Counted from the stretch's first letter, positions 6,712 to 13,759 are shown. The stretch: DNA of 32,300 nt from Bacilli bacterium (GCA_024696885.1 JAILGI010000067.1:1-32300), one strand, 5' to 3'. Notes: a model not told the origin generated them from the sequence alone. Translations and numbers: made by a program.

Positions 6712-6963
6712 CTACCACTCTTCATTTGGATTATATGTAGACATTTTAGAAATATCTTCTTTTTCGCCTTCTTTGATCTTTTCGACCAATCCCTTTTGAG
6801 AAACTAAATAAATAGTTTCTAACATTGCGTTGTATTCAGCTTCAGAGATAATTACTGCGTTTCCGTTTTTGGTGCTCACAGTGATAGAGTCATTGTACTC
6901 AATGACATTATCAATAGAACTAAAGAGATTTTTTCTCAAAACAGAAATATTTGTAACTGCCAT
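6712..6963 (-). CDS. yefM: YefM/Phd family antitoxin
   Basis: The 83-aa protein has a Phd/YefM DNA-binding N-terminus (MAVTNISVLRKNLFSSIDNV), the conserved VIISEAEYNAMLET segment, and an acidic, probably flexible C-terminus that would wrap the toxin. I chose the ATG at 6963 because AGGAGG lies eight bases upstream; the frame is open to 7047 but that extension would run through the promoter and operator. It neutralises YoeB and represses its own promoter. Confidence 0.93.
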   Translation of the reverse strand: MAVTNISVLRKNLFSSIDNVIEYNDSITVSTKNGNAVIISEAEYNAMLETIYLVSQKGLVEKIKEGEKEDISKMSTYNPNEEW

Positions 6964-6983
6964 AAGTTTTTCCTCCTGATTAT

Positions 6984-7038
6984 ATTGTACACTAATTGTG
7001 TACGCTTTCAAGTACAATTGTTCTCTTTTGTGTACAAA
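6984..7038 (-). promoter_or_regulatory. yefM-yoeB promoter and operator
   Basis: A -35-like TTGAAA (7011-7006) and -10-like TACAAT (6989-6984) are 16 bases apart. GTACAC-5-GTGTAC (6987-7003) lies between them, and two more GTACA-containing half-sites follow at about 7012-7017 and 7030-7036. YefM proteins are known to bind palindromes with TGTACA cores, so these are probable autoregulatory sites. Confidence 0.65.
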
Positions 7039-7169
7039 TTTCATCATATTTAAAAAGAGCCTTTTCCAAAAAATCTCTATTTGTCATGACTAATTTAAAG
7101 TCGATTATTTAACAGAATTGAACAAAGAAAGCGTAGGGGTGGCTATACCCTTTATTGATTAATTGTCCT

Positions 7170-8384
7170 TTAATTATCTTTTTCGCCTTTAGCGTATTCC
7201 ACTCTAAGGTCTGGATCCATTCCACTAGTTGGCTCAAGTGGGCCGTTTTCTCTAACAAAAATTTCAACGACATTCTCATTACCATATTTTTGTCTCATTT
7301 TTTCCATGGTTTTGGATAAATATTTTGATGGCACTAAAGCGATAACGCTTCCAGCAAATCCACCACCATTAATTTTAACCGCACCGTGATTTTCAGTTGC
7401 TTTTAATAATAAATCACACGCTTCTAGTGGCGAACCTTCATAATGATTTTCTACCATCATATTCTTTAAATATTTAGTAGAAGATAGACGAGATTCATTA
7501 ATTTGTTTTAAAAACAATTCTTCGTCTTTTTCTCTAATTGCTCTAAAAGCAGTTTTCACTCTTTCGTTTTCCAAATAGAAATGAAGCCCTCTTAAATATT
7601 CAGACTCGCTTAATTCATCTTTATGAGAATCTAATTCTTCTAAATTTCCTTCAATTAAAAATTGGTGTCCACATTTTTTAGCCGCTGAATACATATCTAA
7701 TGGAATAGAAGAATATAAATCACTTAAGTTAGAATGGTCTCCACCAGTATTAACTAGGACAAAGTGTAAATCTTTAAATGGGAATTCGATTTGTTCCACT
7801 AGTGGGTCATCAATATTTTTAAAATCAATTTTGACTACTCCACCATAACCCACACCGATTTGGTCTAGTAATCCGCTCTTTTTACCAAAATATTCATTTT
7901 CCGCGTATTTTCCGGCTTTGCAGAGCTCAAACTTTGATATTTTACCGTCATTATATAAAACGTTAAATATATAACCTACTAAAAGTTCGAAAGCCGCAGA
8001 GGAAGATACTCCTGCTCCTTTAAAGATTGTGGATTCACTATATGCTTTAAATCCGCCTATTATATAGCCGTGACTTTTTAAATAAGCAGCGACTCCTCTA
8101 ATTAATCCTTTAGAGGTAGCGTATTCTTTATTAGTTGCTTTTAAGTCAGATAAATCTACTTCGTCTAAATCAAATCCTTTAGAGGCGAAATAGACTTTTA
8201 ATTCATTAGTCTTTTTCACACTAGCGGTGATTTCTAAATTACATGCACTAGCAAGACATAACCCGTGGTTATGATCCGTGTGATTTCCTAAGATTTCAAA
8301 TCTTCCACCGCAAGAAAATAGTTGGTCAGACTCTTCATTAAATTGCTTATTAAATTGAGTGTTTAAATGTTCTAATTGTTTCAT
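7170..8384 (-). CDS. galK: Galactokinase-family GHMP kinase
   Basis: The 404-aa protein has the GHMP kinase layout: motif 1 GRFEILGNHTDHNHG (27-41), the ATP loop GAGVSSSAA (123-131), the catalytic-Asp region SGLLDQIG (Asp174) and motif 3 INGGGFAGS near residue 335. Galactokinases phosphorylate galactose at C1 in the Leloir pathway. The usual GEHTDY is GNHTDH here; I recall this variant from a set of Bacillota proteins annotated as galactokinase. The Glu in the classical motif contacts the sugar, so substrate range may differ. It follows galM by 49 bases and is probably co-transcribed. I see no convincing terminator after it. Confidence 0.85.
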   Translation of the reverse strand: MKQLEHLNTQFNKQFNEESDQLFSCGGRFEILGNHTDHNHGLCLASACNLEITASVKKTNELKVYFASKGFDLDEVDLSDLKATNKEYATSKGLIRGVAAYLKSHGYIIGGFKAYSESTIFKGAGVSSSAAFELLVGYIFNVLYNDGKISKFELCKAGKYAENEYFGKKSGLLDQIGVGYGGVVKIDFKNIDDPLVEQIEFPFKDLHFVLVNTGGDHSNLSDLYSSIPLDMYSAAKKCGHQFLIEGNLEELDSHKDELSESEYLRGLHFYLENERVKTAFRAIREKDEELFLKQINESRLSSTKYLKNMMVENHYEGSPLEACDLLLKATENHGAVKINGGGFAGSVIALVPSKYLSKTMEKMRQKYGNENVVEIFVRENGPLEPTSGMDPDLRVEYAKGEKDN

Positions 8385-8400
8385 AATATTACCACTATAT

Positions 8401-8418
8401 ATCTTTTATATAAAAGAT
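8401..8418. repeat. 18-bp perfect palindrome between galM and galK
   Basis: ATCTTTTATATAAAAGAT reads the same on both strands and fills most of the 49-bp gap. It could be an operator, a promoter-proximal site or an mRNA processing hairpin. There is no evidence for choosing between these. Confidence 0.4.
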
Positions 8419-8433
8419 AAACCTTTTTAAAAT

Positions 8434-9414
8434 CTATTTATTCTTTTTAAATTCAAGAGAGATATTTCTCCTATATGTCTTTCCTTTTAATAAGATAGCA
8501 GGTTTATAAAAGGAGTCACTTGGTTCAATTGCAACACTATCACGATATTTGAACTTACTTGATAAATCAAATGATGGTTCATAGTTTGAGCTATATATTT
8601 GAGTGCCTTCAAAGTCTGTATAGACATTTAATAAATATTTTTGATTTCTAATTGAGACATTAGGTTTATTTATTTTAACTTCATCAAAATACCAGTAGGT
8701 ATCATACCCGTTCATCATCTTTCCTTTTAATAATTCACTATCGATATGGTCAGTTATCTTTTTATATTTAGAGAAATCTCTAACTTCATCAACGTCTAAA
8801 ATTTCAACCGGCAATAAACTTGAATAGTCGGTTTTTAAATATCTATATCCATTAATTCTTAGTTCGATATTTGAGATATCAATATCTCCTAAAGAATAAT
8901 AGGAATGATTAGTTAAAGCTAAGAAAGTATCCATATCACTACTAGCGGTATATGAGATATCAATTTTATTTACTGATTTATAAACGACATATTTCACCTC
9001 TAAATTCAAATTCCCAGGATATCCTCCTTCTAAATGTGGAGATAGGTAAGTAAACACTACTTCTACATAACTAGAATAAGTATTGATAGTAGATTTAAAT
9101 CTTTTATTAGATAATCCGTTAACGCCACCATGAAGAACATTTTCTCCTTCATTAGGCTCTAAAGTATATAAATTACCATTAATATCAAGTTTATTTCCTT
9201 TAAATCTATTACATGTTCGACCAATGGTCTTACCGTAATAGCAAGTAGGTAACTTATAATCTTTGATATTTTTCACATTACGAGTCATTTGCTCATCACA
9301 AAAATAAATGTTAAAAATAGAGGCCCCTAAATTACAAAACACCACTTTCAAAAGTGAGCCATTTAAGACTTCAATAAAATTTAAACCCTCTTTGTTATAT
9401 GAACTAATTTTCAT
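8434..9414 (-). CDS. galM: Aldose 1-epimerase (mutarotase)
   Basis: The 326-aa protein has GalM landmarks: YYGKTIGRTCNRFKG (Arg66), ENVLHGG (His95), LALTNHSYYSLG (His170) and VAIEPSDSF near the C-terminus with the catalytic Glu at 297. It interconverts alpha and beta hexose anomers, supplying the form used by galactokinase. Its ATG follows the stop of the upstream flavin-reductase reading frame with no gap and no visible ribosome site, so translation probably depends on coupling. It is slightly shorter and more divergent than typical GalM but intact. Confidence 0.88.
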   Translation of the reverse strand: MKISSYNKEGLNFIEVLNGSLLKVVFCNLGASIFNIYFCDEQMTRNVKNIKDYKLPTCYYGKTIGRTCNRFKGNKLDINGNLYTLEPNEGENVLHGGVNGLSNKRFKSTINTYSSYVEVVFTYLSPHLEGGYPGNLNLEVKYVVYKSVNKIDISYTASSDMDTFLALTNHSYYSLGDIDISNIELRINGYRYLKTDYSSLLPVEILDVDEVRDFSKYKKITDHIDSELLKGKMMNGYDTYWYFDEVKINKPNVSIRNQKYLLNVYTDFEGTQIYSSNYEPSFDLSSKFKYRDSVAIEPSDSFYKPAILLKGKTYRRNISLEFKKNK

Positions 9415-9944
9415 TTATTTCATTAATTTTTTGCCATCGCTAAAGGCTTGGCCGACTTTTTCACCTAATACGTAATAACCATGATTAAATGGATTATAGC
9501 AAATAAGTTTCATTTTTGAGATATCTGGCTTACCAGCTTCATCTAAATACCTTTCATCAACAAGTAATCTTACGATGTTGCCAATAATTCCATAATCCTC
9601 TAAAAAAATTCTAAAGTACATTCCATAGAAAATGGTAAGTCATCTAAAATTGGAACATCTACGACATCTGATTTATGAGCGTTCCACTTTGTTTTAGAAA
9701 ATTTTTGAGGCTCCTTTTTTGCTGAAACTATACCAACATAATCCGCTGGAACTAGGTTTGAAACATCCGCTAAAGAAACAGAGAATGCTTTTCTTTTTCT
9801 GATATTTTCTGTAGTACGGTGCTCATCAGAAATATTTAATTCAACTTGTTTATAATCAAAGGCTGTTCCACAAGCAGCGTTCATCACATCAATACTGCCA
9901 TCATCATTATATGTTGCAATTAAGATTACTGGCATTGGTGCCAT
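9415..9944 (-). pseudogene. Flavin reductase-like (flavoredoxin family) gene broken by a frameshift
   Basis: Two overlapping frames together make one FMN-binding flavin reductase-like protein. The first (9944-9600) has APMPVILIATYNDDGS, NAACGTAFDY, TTENIRKRKAFSVS and ADYVGIVSAKKEPQKF; the second (from about 9613 to 9415) has EDYGIIGNIVRLLVDERYL, GKPDIS and YYVLGEKVGQAFSDGKKL. The break is in a run of seven T at 9601-9608 on the minus strand; one extra T (or two fewer) restores LEFFLEDYG. The 5' end is also odd: the frame stays open to KKSVPIVPA upstream of the ATG at 9944 and an AAGGAG site lies further up, but no in-frame start codon follows that site. A sequencing error or slippage remains possible for the T run. 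Confidence 0.75.
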
Positions 9945-10005
9945 CGCAGGAACAATTGGTACACTTTTTTTATTTTTGAATAATCTCCTTTATTAAGTCT
10001 TTTTT

Positions 10006-10053
10006 TATCATAAATATGATAACACAATGTAATTATGTTGCCCACAAATTACA
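10006..10053. promoter_or_regulatory. Operator-like inverted repeats before the flavin reductase-galM-galK unit
   Basis: TGTAATT-12-AATTACA (10028-10053) and TATCATA-2-TATGATA (10006-10021) are both perfect inverted repeats in the gap upstream of this unit. AT-rich -10-like sequences overlap them. They may bind a sugar-responsive regulator; none is encoded next to them. Confidence 0.4.
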
Positions 10054-10087
10054 TATAGTCAAAATAACTATGTAGATTTTTATAAAC

Positions 10088-10121
10088 TAAAAAAAGACCA
10101 AGGATATAAACCCTTAGTCTT
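10088..10121 (-). terminator. Terminator after the surface-protein remnant
   Basis: AAGACTAAGG-8-CCTTGGTCTT on the minus strand is a 10-bp stem with one U-G pair, followed by TTTTTAG. It separates the remnant from the flavin reductase-galM-galK unit. Confidence 0.85.
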
Positions 10122-10138
10122 ATATAGATTAGTTAATC

Positions 10139-10462
10139 TTATTTATAATTTTTTCTTTTCTTAAGCACTAATAAAGCAGTACCTAATAAAGCGGTTGTTG
10201 CAGCAATTGTAACAATGATAATAATCATGTTGTTATCGCCACCAATATCCAAACCATTAATGGCGCTTGTTGGATAAATAACTCCATCTGGGTTGGTACT
10301 TTCATCATAGCCTCTACCCATGAAGTCATTATATTTAGTGGTGCCATATTTCTTAATGATATAATCATATCTTTGAACAGCAGATTCAGCATAAGTGTCA
10401 TTTCCACCATCTTCAGCAATGGCTAAGAAGACATCTTTAACAGTTGCTTGGAATAGAAGTAA
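10139..10462 (-). pseudogene. C-terminal remnant of a membrane-anchored surface protein
   Basis: The frame is open from a stop at 10463-10465 down to 10139. It reads FQATVKDVFLAIAEDGG, then a Tyr-rich YAESAVQRYDYIIKKYG stretch, DNN, a 20-residue hydrophobic segment and a basic KKRKNYK tail. This is the usual ending of a Gram-positive extracellular protein with a C-terminal membrane anchor; no LPxTG is present. There is no plausible start or signal peptide, and the upstream sequence belongs to a different gene remnant in another frame. I read it as a deletion leftover; a small real gene starting at the ATG at 10321 is the alternative. Confidence 0.55.
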
Positions 10463-10538
10463 TTAAAGATTTCCAATATGGAAGAGATGCTGCTTCACAT
10501 GGATTAGTTAGATAATTTTCTAAAAACGAATTTGCCAT
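10437..10538 (-). pseudogene. N-terminal remnant of a GNAT acetyltransferase
   Basis: A 33-codon frame reads MANSFLENYLTNPCEAASLP followed by YWKSLITSIPSN. This resembles the first 30 residues of a family of Bacillota GNAT acetyltransferases that begin with a 'YLxNPCxxxSIPYWK...IP' segment. It stops just where the surface-protein frame begins, so the catalytic domain is missing. A deletion that joined the two genes would explain both fragments. Confidence 0.5.
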
Positions 10539-10571
10539 ACAAAAGCTACCTAATATTTAAATAATTATAAC

Positions 10572-10598
10572 AAAAAAGCCGCCCCTCATGGACGGCTT
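10572..10598 (-). terminator. Terminator after the HepT/MNT operon
   Basis: AAGCCGTCC-ATGAG-GGGCGGCTT on the minus strand is a 9-bp stem with one U-G pair, followed by a T-run. It belongs to a family of near-identical hairpins that recur at 11509, 13327 and 13441. Confidence 0.88.
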
Positions 10599-10657
10599 AA
10601 TTTACATTGATTTGGCCTAAATACAGGGCCTTACCATATGCTCCGACGCGCAGATTA

Positions 10658-11002
10658 CTAACTATTTTCACCTATTATTTCTTCACAATACTCTCTTAAT
10701 GGTTTGATATCGTTTGTGGCGGTATTCCATACTTCTTCCAAATCAATAGTGCCATATCCATGGGCCACCCAATCTCTCATGCCCTTTATATCCTTCCATG
10801 GCATATTTGGATATTGCTTTAAAAAATCAGAAGAAAGATTTTTGGCCAATTCACCGATTTGTAAAACATTAAAACTAATAATTTCTTTAATATCTTCATC
10901 AGAAACAAATTTTTCAAAGGACACATCTTTTATTTTATCTTCGATTCTATAGCAATGTTTAATAATGTAAAACATTATTCCTTTTTCTTTTACTGTTAGC
11001 AT
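10658..11002 (-). CDS. hepT: HepT-like (DUF86) RNase toxin
   Basis: The 114-aa all-helical protein carries the HEPN signature R-x4-H-x-Y as RDWVAHGY (Arg76, His81, Tyr83) and the family's NVLQIGELAKNLS helix. HepT toxins act as RNases; MNT antitoxins of this type are known to inactivate them by AMP transfer to the Tyr of this motif. Its ATG overlaps the antitoxin stop by seven bases, so the pair is translationally coupled, antitoxin first. Confidence 0.9.
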   Translation of the reverse strand: MLTVKEKGIMFYIIKHCYRIEDKIKDVSFEKFVSDEDIKEIISFNVLQIGELAKNLSSDFLKQYPNMPWKDIKGMRDWVAHGYGTIDLEEVWNTATNDIKPLREYCEEIIGENS

Positions 11003-11451
11003 ATCTTAATCATATCCTCCTCTAATTGTTGTCTAAAGAAATCGTGCATACGGGATCCAATTGTAATAATATCTACATCTTTTCCTAGTGCTTCAGCTAG
11101 CTCATCCCTTAAAGCAGAGTGTTTCCATAACGTATCAACATTGCCTTTATCACAATATATGTCAACATCGCTATTTCTATTTGCTTCCCCTCTAGCATAG
11201 CTCCCAAATAGATAAACGTTTTTGATGCCATACTTTTCCATGACAGGTTTAATTCTTTCTTTTATTTGTTTAATTGTTAAAACGCTTGGATTAACATCTT
11301 CTAAAACAAGATTGGTTAAATAGCTGTTCCTATTTGAAACATTATCTAATTTATTAATCAATTTAGTTTCGCTTTTTTTAACTCTAAAAGGATACATTTT
11401 ATAATTCTCTTTATTGAATTTACTAATGTAATTGGCGCGTTTCTCATCCAT
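10996..11451 (-). CDS. mntA: MNT-type nucleotidyltransferase antitoxin with a ribbon-helix-helix-like N-terminus
   Basis: The 151-aa protein has a minimal nucleotidyltransferase domain from about residue 58, with GSYARGEANRNSDVD (Gly83-Ser84, Asp95 and Asp97). Residues 18-52 (MYPFRVKKSETKLINKLDNV, then a NRNSYLTNLVLED helix) look like a ribbon-helix-helix DNA-binding unit, absent from minimal MntA proteins. I chose the ATG at 11451, about ten bases after GAGG; an ATG at 11457 is possible, and the frame stays open to 11493 across the promoter. It should AMPylate HepT and may repress its own promoter through the extra domain. Confidence 0.85.
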   Translation of the reverse strand: MDEKRANYISKFNKENYKMYPFRVKKSETKLINKLDNVSNRNSYLTNLVLEDVNPSVLTIKQIKERIKPVMEKYGIKNVYLFGSYARGEANRNSDVDIYCDKGNVDTLWKHSALRDELAEALGKDVDIITIGSRMHDFFRQQLEEDMIKIC

Positions 11452-11471
11452 AATCATTTTTCCTCGACTGT

Positions 11472-11500
11472 ATGATATCATATATGTTTTCATTTGTAAA
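11472..11500 (-). promoter_or_regulatory. Promoter and palindromic operator of the MNT/HepT operon
   Basis: A -35-like TTTACA (11500-11495) and -10-like TATCAT (11477-11472) are 17 bases apart. The perfect 10-bp palindrome ATGATATCAT (11472-11481) covers the -10 box, a natural place for repression by the ribbon-helix-helix part of the antitoxin. Confidence 0.55.
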
Positions 11501-11508
11501 TCAGTATC

Positions 11509-11534
11509 AAAAAGCCGCCCTTCATGGACGGCTT
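11509..11534 (-). terminator. Terminator inside the left direct repeat
   Basis: AAGCCGTCC-ATGAA-GGGCGGCTT plus T-run on the minus strand. It is a copy of the rpsR terminator at 13441-13467 and lies just upstream of the MNT promoter. Confidence 0.85.
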
Positions 11535-11572
11535 ATTTGCTATAAAAATAATTTCAGTACTTATTCCAAATG
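11509..11572 (+). repeat. 64-bp direct repeat, left copy (flanks trpB)
   Basis: Matches 13442-13505 in the same orientation with three mismatches in 64 bases. The right copy is the sequence just after the rpsR stop codon and includes its terminator; the left copy lies on the far side of trpB. Together they bracket about 1.9 kb. Confidence 0.92.
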
Positions 11573-11805
11573 TGTTCCCATCTAAACCCAACTTCCCTCA
11601 AAAGTTCAAACGTAACTTCCCTAATTTTGACCTCGCCAGTTGTCTGATTTTTCGATAAGTAGTCCTCCAAGACTTCGACACGCAGGCCTCCGATTTGGCG
11701 ACTTCTCCGACGACGCTCCTCCGACAAGCACCAAGACGAAAGCTTCACACGTAGGCGTATAATACGTGAACACCTTGCAGACGACGAACGAGCCAACCAG
11801 ACAGC
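11573..11805. other. GC-rich segment without a credible gene
   Basis: Positions 11661-11800 contain 78 G or C in 140 bases (56%), far above the surroundings. An 80-codon minus frame (11796-11554) exists but starts at TTG without a ribosome site and has an Arg/Ser-rich composition unlike the neighbours. Two imperfect tandem units are visible: CCAAGAC at 11667 and 11731, ACACGCAGGC/ACACGTAGGC at 11678 and 11747, GACGACG at 11709 and 11780. TCGGAG recurs three times on the minus strand. It may be foreign remnant sequence or a structured RNA. Confidence 0.5.
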
Positions 11806-11831
11806 AAAAAAAGACGCCCGGGTGGACGGCT
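11806..11831 (-). terminator. Probable trpB terminator
   Basis: The minus strand has AGCCGTCC-ACCC-GGGCGTCT with one mismatch in the stem, followed by TTTTTT, 27 bases after the trpB stop. It looks like a mutated member of the AAGCCGTCC hairpin family. Confidence 0.65.
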
Positions 11832-11857
11832 AATTATATATTTCTCTTGTTTAAGAT

Positions 11858-13270
11858 TTACTTAAACATGTGAGGATATTTCTTTAACATGAATTCCATA
11901 TCCTTATCACCTCGACCACTGAGATTAACAAGGATGGAACCGCTTTTCATATTTCTAGCACATTTAATGGCATATGCTAAAGCATGACTTGATTCGATAG
12001 CAGGGATAATACCTTCTAATCTAGACAATAAGAAGAAGGCTTCCGCGGCTTCATCATCAGTCACATATTCATACTTAACACGACCGATTTCTTTTAAAAA
12101 AGCGTGTTCAGGTCCAACACCTGGATAATCTAAACCACTAGCAATAGAATATGCATCTCCTGGAGTTCCATCTTCGTTTTGTAACACCAAAGAATTAAAG
12201 CCGTGCAACACCATTTCTTTTCCTAATGTCATTGTCGCACTATTCTGGCCTGGTTCTTCTCCTTTTCCCATCGCTTCCACGCCCACGATATTCACTGGCT
12301 CTTCTAAGAAGGCTTCAAACATGCCAATCGCGTTAGAGCCACCACCGACACAGGCGGTAACAATATCTGGTAACTCACCAGTCATCTCTATAAACTGCTC
12401 TTTTGCTTCTCTACCAATAATCTCTTGGAAGTCTCTAACCATTAAAGGATATGGATGAGGGCCAACCGCACTACCTATAACATAGAAAGCTTTTTTGTAT
12501 TCTTTGGAATATGCTTCAAAGGCTGCATCTACTGCTTCTTTTAATGTTCTAGTGCCGAATGATACTGGAATTACTCTTGCACCAAGCATCTTAATTCTAT
12601 CTACATTAGGTGCTTGTTTTTCCATATCAACTTCACCCATATAAATATCACACTCTAAACCAAAATAAGCAGCCGCCATAGCAACAGCGGATCCATGACT
12701 TCCTGCTCCTGTTTCAGCGATAAGTTTTTTCTTTCCTAAATATTTAGCCAATAAAGCTTGTCCCATCGCATTATTTAACTTATGGGCTCCACCGTGATTA
12801 AGGTCTTCTCTTTTTAAATAGATTTGTACGCGCCCAAGATAATTGGAAAGATTTTGACAGTGATAAACTGGAGTTGGTCTACCTTGGTAATTCTTTCTGA
12901 TTTCTCTTAGTTCTGCAATAAACTTGGATGACTTAGCGATGGTTTGATAACCATAATAAATCTCATCCATGGCTTTTTTAAGGTTGTTAGGAAGGAAGGT
13001 TCCACCATATCTACCAAAATAACCATCTTCACTAGGATATTGTTTGCGGTAATTCTTAAAGTCGATATCAATACCCTTTAACGGGGAGTCTTCAAATAAT
13101 CTTTGACCCTTAACCCTACGGTCTAATGGTTTTGGTGCATTATCAGGAATTAGATATTTATGATCTTGATAAATAGCGCCTTCAATTCTTTTCTCTTTTA
13201 AAAGAGCTCTCACTCTTCTTTCATTAATACCAAATTTAACGGATGCTTCTTTAACGGTTATATATTTCAT
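11858..13270 (-). CDS. trpB: Tryptophan synthase beta chain with an N-terminal helix-turn-helix domain
   Basis: The 470-aa protein is about 75 residues longer than usual TrpB. Residues 1-50 ([20 protein letters not shown], then [18 protein letters not shown]) look like a small excisionase/MerR-type helix-turn-helix domain, then a linker, then full TrpB from [12 protein letters not shown] (83). The PLP lysine is Lys164 in GGAHKLNNA, Glu186 is in AETGAG, and the phosphate loop is GGGSN (309-313). TrpB makes tryptophan from serine and indole. No trpA or other trp gene is near, so it may salvage indole or have another beta-replacement role, perhaps with a regulatory function. GAAAGGA lies ten bases before the ATG. 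The gene lies between 64-bp direct repeats. Confidence 0.92.
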   Translation of the reverse strand: MKYITVKEASVKFGINERRVRALLKEKRIEGAIYQDHKYLIPDNAPKPLDRRVKGQRLFEDSPLKGIDIDFKNYRKQYPSEDGYFGRYGGTFLPNNLKKAMDEIYYGYQTIAKSSKFIAELREIRKNYQGRPTPVYHCQNLSNYLGRVQIYLKREDLNHGGAHKLNNAMGQALLAKYLGKKKLIAETGAGSHGSAVAMAAAYFGLECDIYMGEVDMEKQAPNVDRIKMLGARVIPVSFGTRTLKEAVDAAFEAYSKEYKKAFYVIGSAVGPHPYPLMVRDFQEIIGREAKEQFIEMTGELPDIVTACVGGGSNAIGMFEAFLEEPVNIVGVEAMGKGEEPGQNSATMTLGKEMVLHGFNSLVLQNEDGTPGDAYSIASGLDYPGVGPEHAFLKEIGRVKYEYVTDDEAAEAFFLLSRLEGIIPAIESSHALAYAIKCARNMKSGSILVNLSGRGDKDMEFMLKKYPHMFK

Positions 13271-13326
13271 ACCTTTAATATCCTTTCGGTATATATTTTA
13301 TACCTTTTATGTTTTATAGCAATAAG

Positions 13327-13352
13327 AAAAAAGTCGCCCTAATGGACGACTT
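13327..13352 (-). terminator. Second terminator downstream of rpsR
   Basis: AAGTCGTCC-ATTA-GGGCGACTT plus T-run on the minus strand, a perfect 9-bp stem apart from one U-G pair. The 88 bases between it and the 13441 terminator contain short GC-rich hairpins (for example GCC-6-GGC) but no gene; a small RNA there cannot be excluded. Confidence 0.8.
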
Positions 13353-13440
13353 ATTCATTAAACTTATTATTTCGACTGACTGCCTTGCGAGGAAAGTCAT
13401 TTTTAGCCAAACGAGGCAAATCGCGACTGTCCTGCTACAC

Positions 13441-13467
13441 AAAAAAGCCGCCCCTCATAGACGGCTT
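13441..13467 (-). terminator. rpsF-ssb-rpsR operon terminator
   Basis: AAGCCGTCT-ATGAG-GGGCGGCTT on the minus strand followed by a T-run, 44 bases after the rpsR stop. Confidence 0.9.
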
Positions 13468-13505
13468 ATTTGCTATAAGAATAATTTCAGTACTTATTCC
13501 AAATG
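13442..13505 (+). repeat. 64-bp direct repeat, right copy (rpsR 3' flank)
   Basis: Partner of 11509-11572. It starts in the T-run of the rpsR terminator and ends five bases short of the rpsR stop codon; similarity stops abruptly there. Confidence 0.92.
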
Positions 13506-13510
13506 GCTGA

Positions 13511-13738
13511 CTAGTCAGCAACAAATGGAAGTAAGGCCATGAAACGTGCGTTTTTGATTGCTTTTGCTAATTCTCTTTGATGTTTTGCACATGTGCCTGT
13601 TGCTCTGCGGGTAGAAATTTTACCGTTTGGAGTAATCATGGTTTTTAATGTTTCAACATCTTTGTAATCAATAAATTTAGATTTATTCTTGCAAAAGACA
13701 CACACTTTCTTATGTGGTCTAACTTTCTTGAATGCCAT
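13511..13738 (-). CDS. rpsR: 30S ribosomal protein bS18
   Basis: The 75-aa basic protein has the bS18 features: [20 protein letters not shown], the [23 protein letters not shown] core and a C-terminal [14 protein letters not shown] helix. It binds the platform of the 30S subunit together with bS6. AGAAAGG precedes the ATG. It is the third gene of rpsF-ssb-rpsR, the usual order in Bacillota, 21 bases after ssb. Confidence 0.97.
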   Translation of the reverse strand: MAFKKVRPHKKVCVFCKNKSKFIDYKDVETLKTMITPNGKISTRRATGTCAKHQRELAKAIKNARFMALLPFVAD

Positions 13739-13759
13739 TTTGTTTTTCCTTTCTAATTT

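Noticed and set aside
7082-7169. galK terminator
   Set aside because: GGGT-ACCC pairing near 7139-7152 is too short and has no proper T-run on the minus strand.
11554-11796. 80-codon minus-strand frame in the GC-rich segment
   Set aside because: TTG start without a ribosome site, Arg/Ser-rich composition, and its end lies in the 64-bp repeat; more likely non-coding or remnant.
13352-13440. Small RNA between the two rpsR-side terminators
   Set aside because: Some short GC-rich pairings exist but no promoter is visible and no known family is recognised; only mentioned with the terminator.
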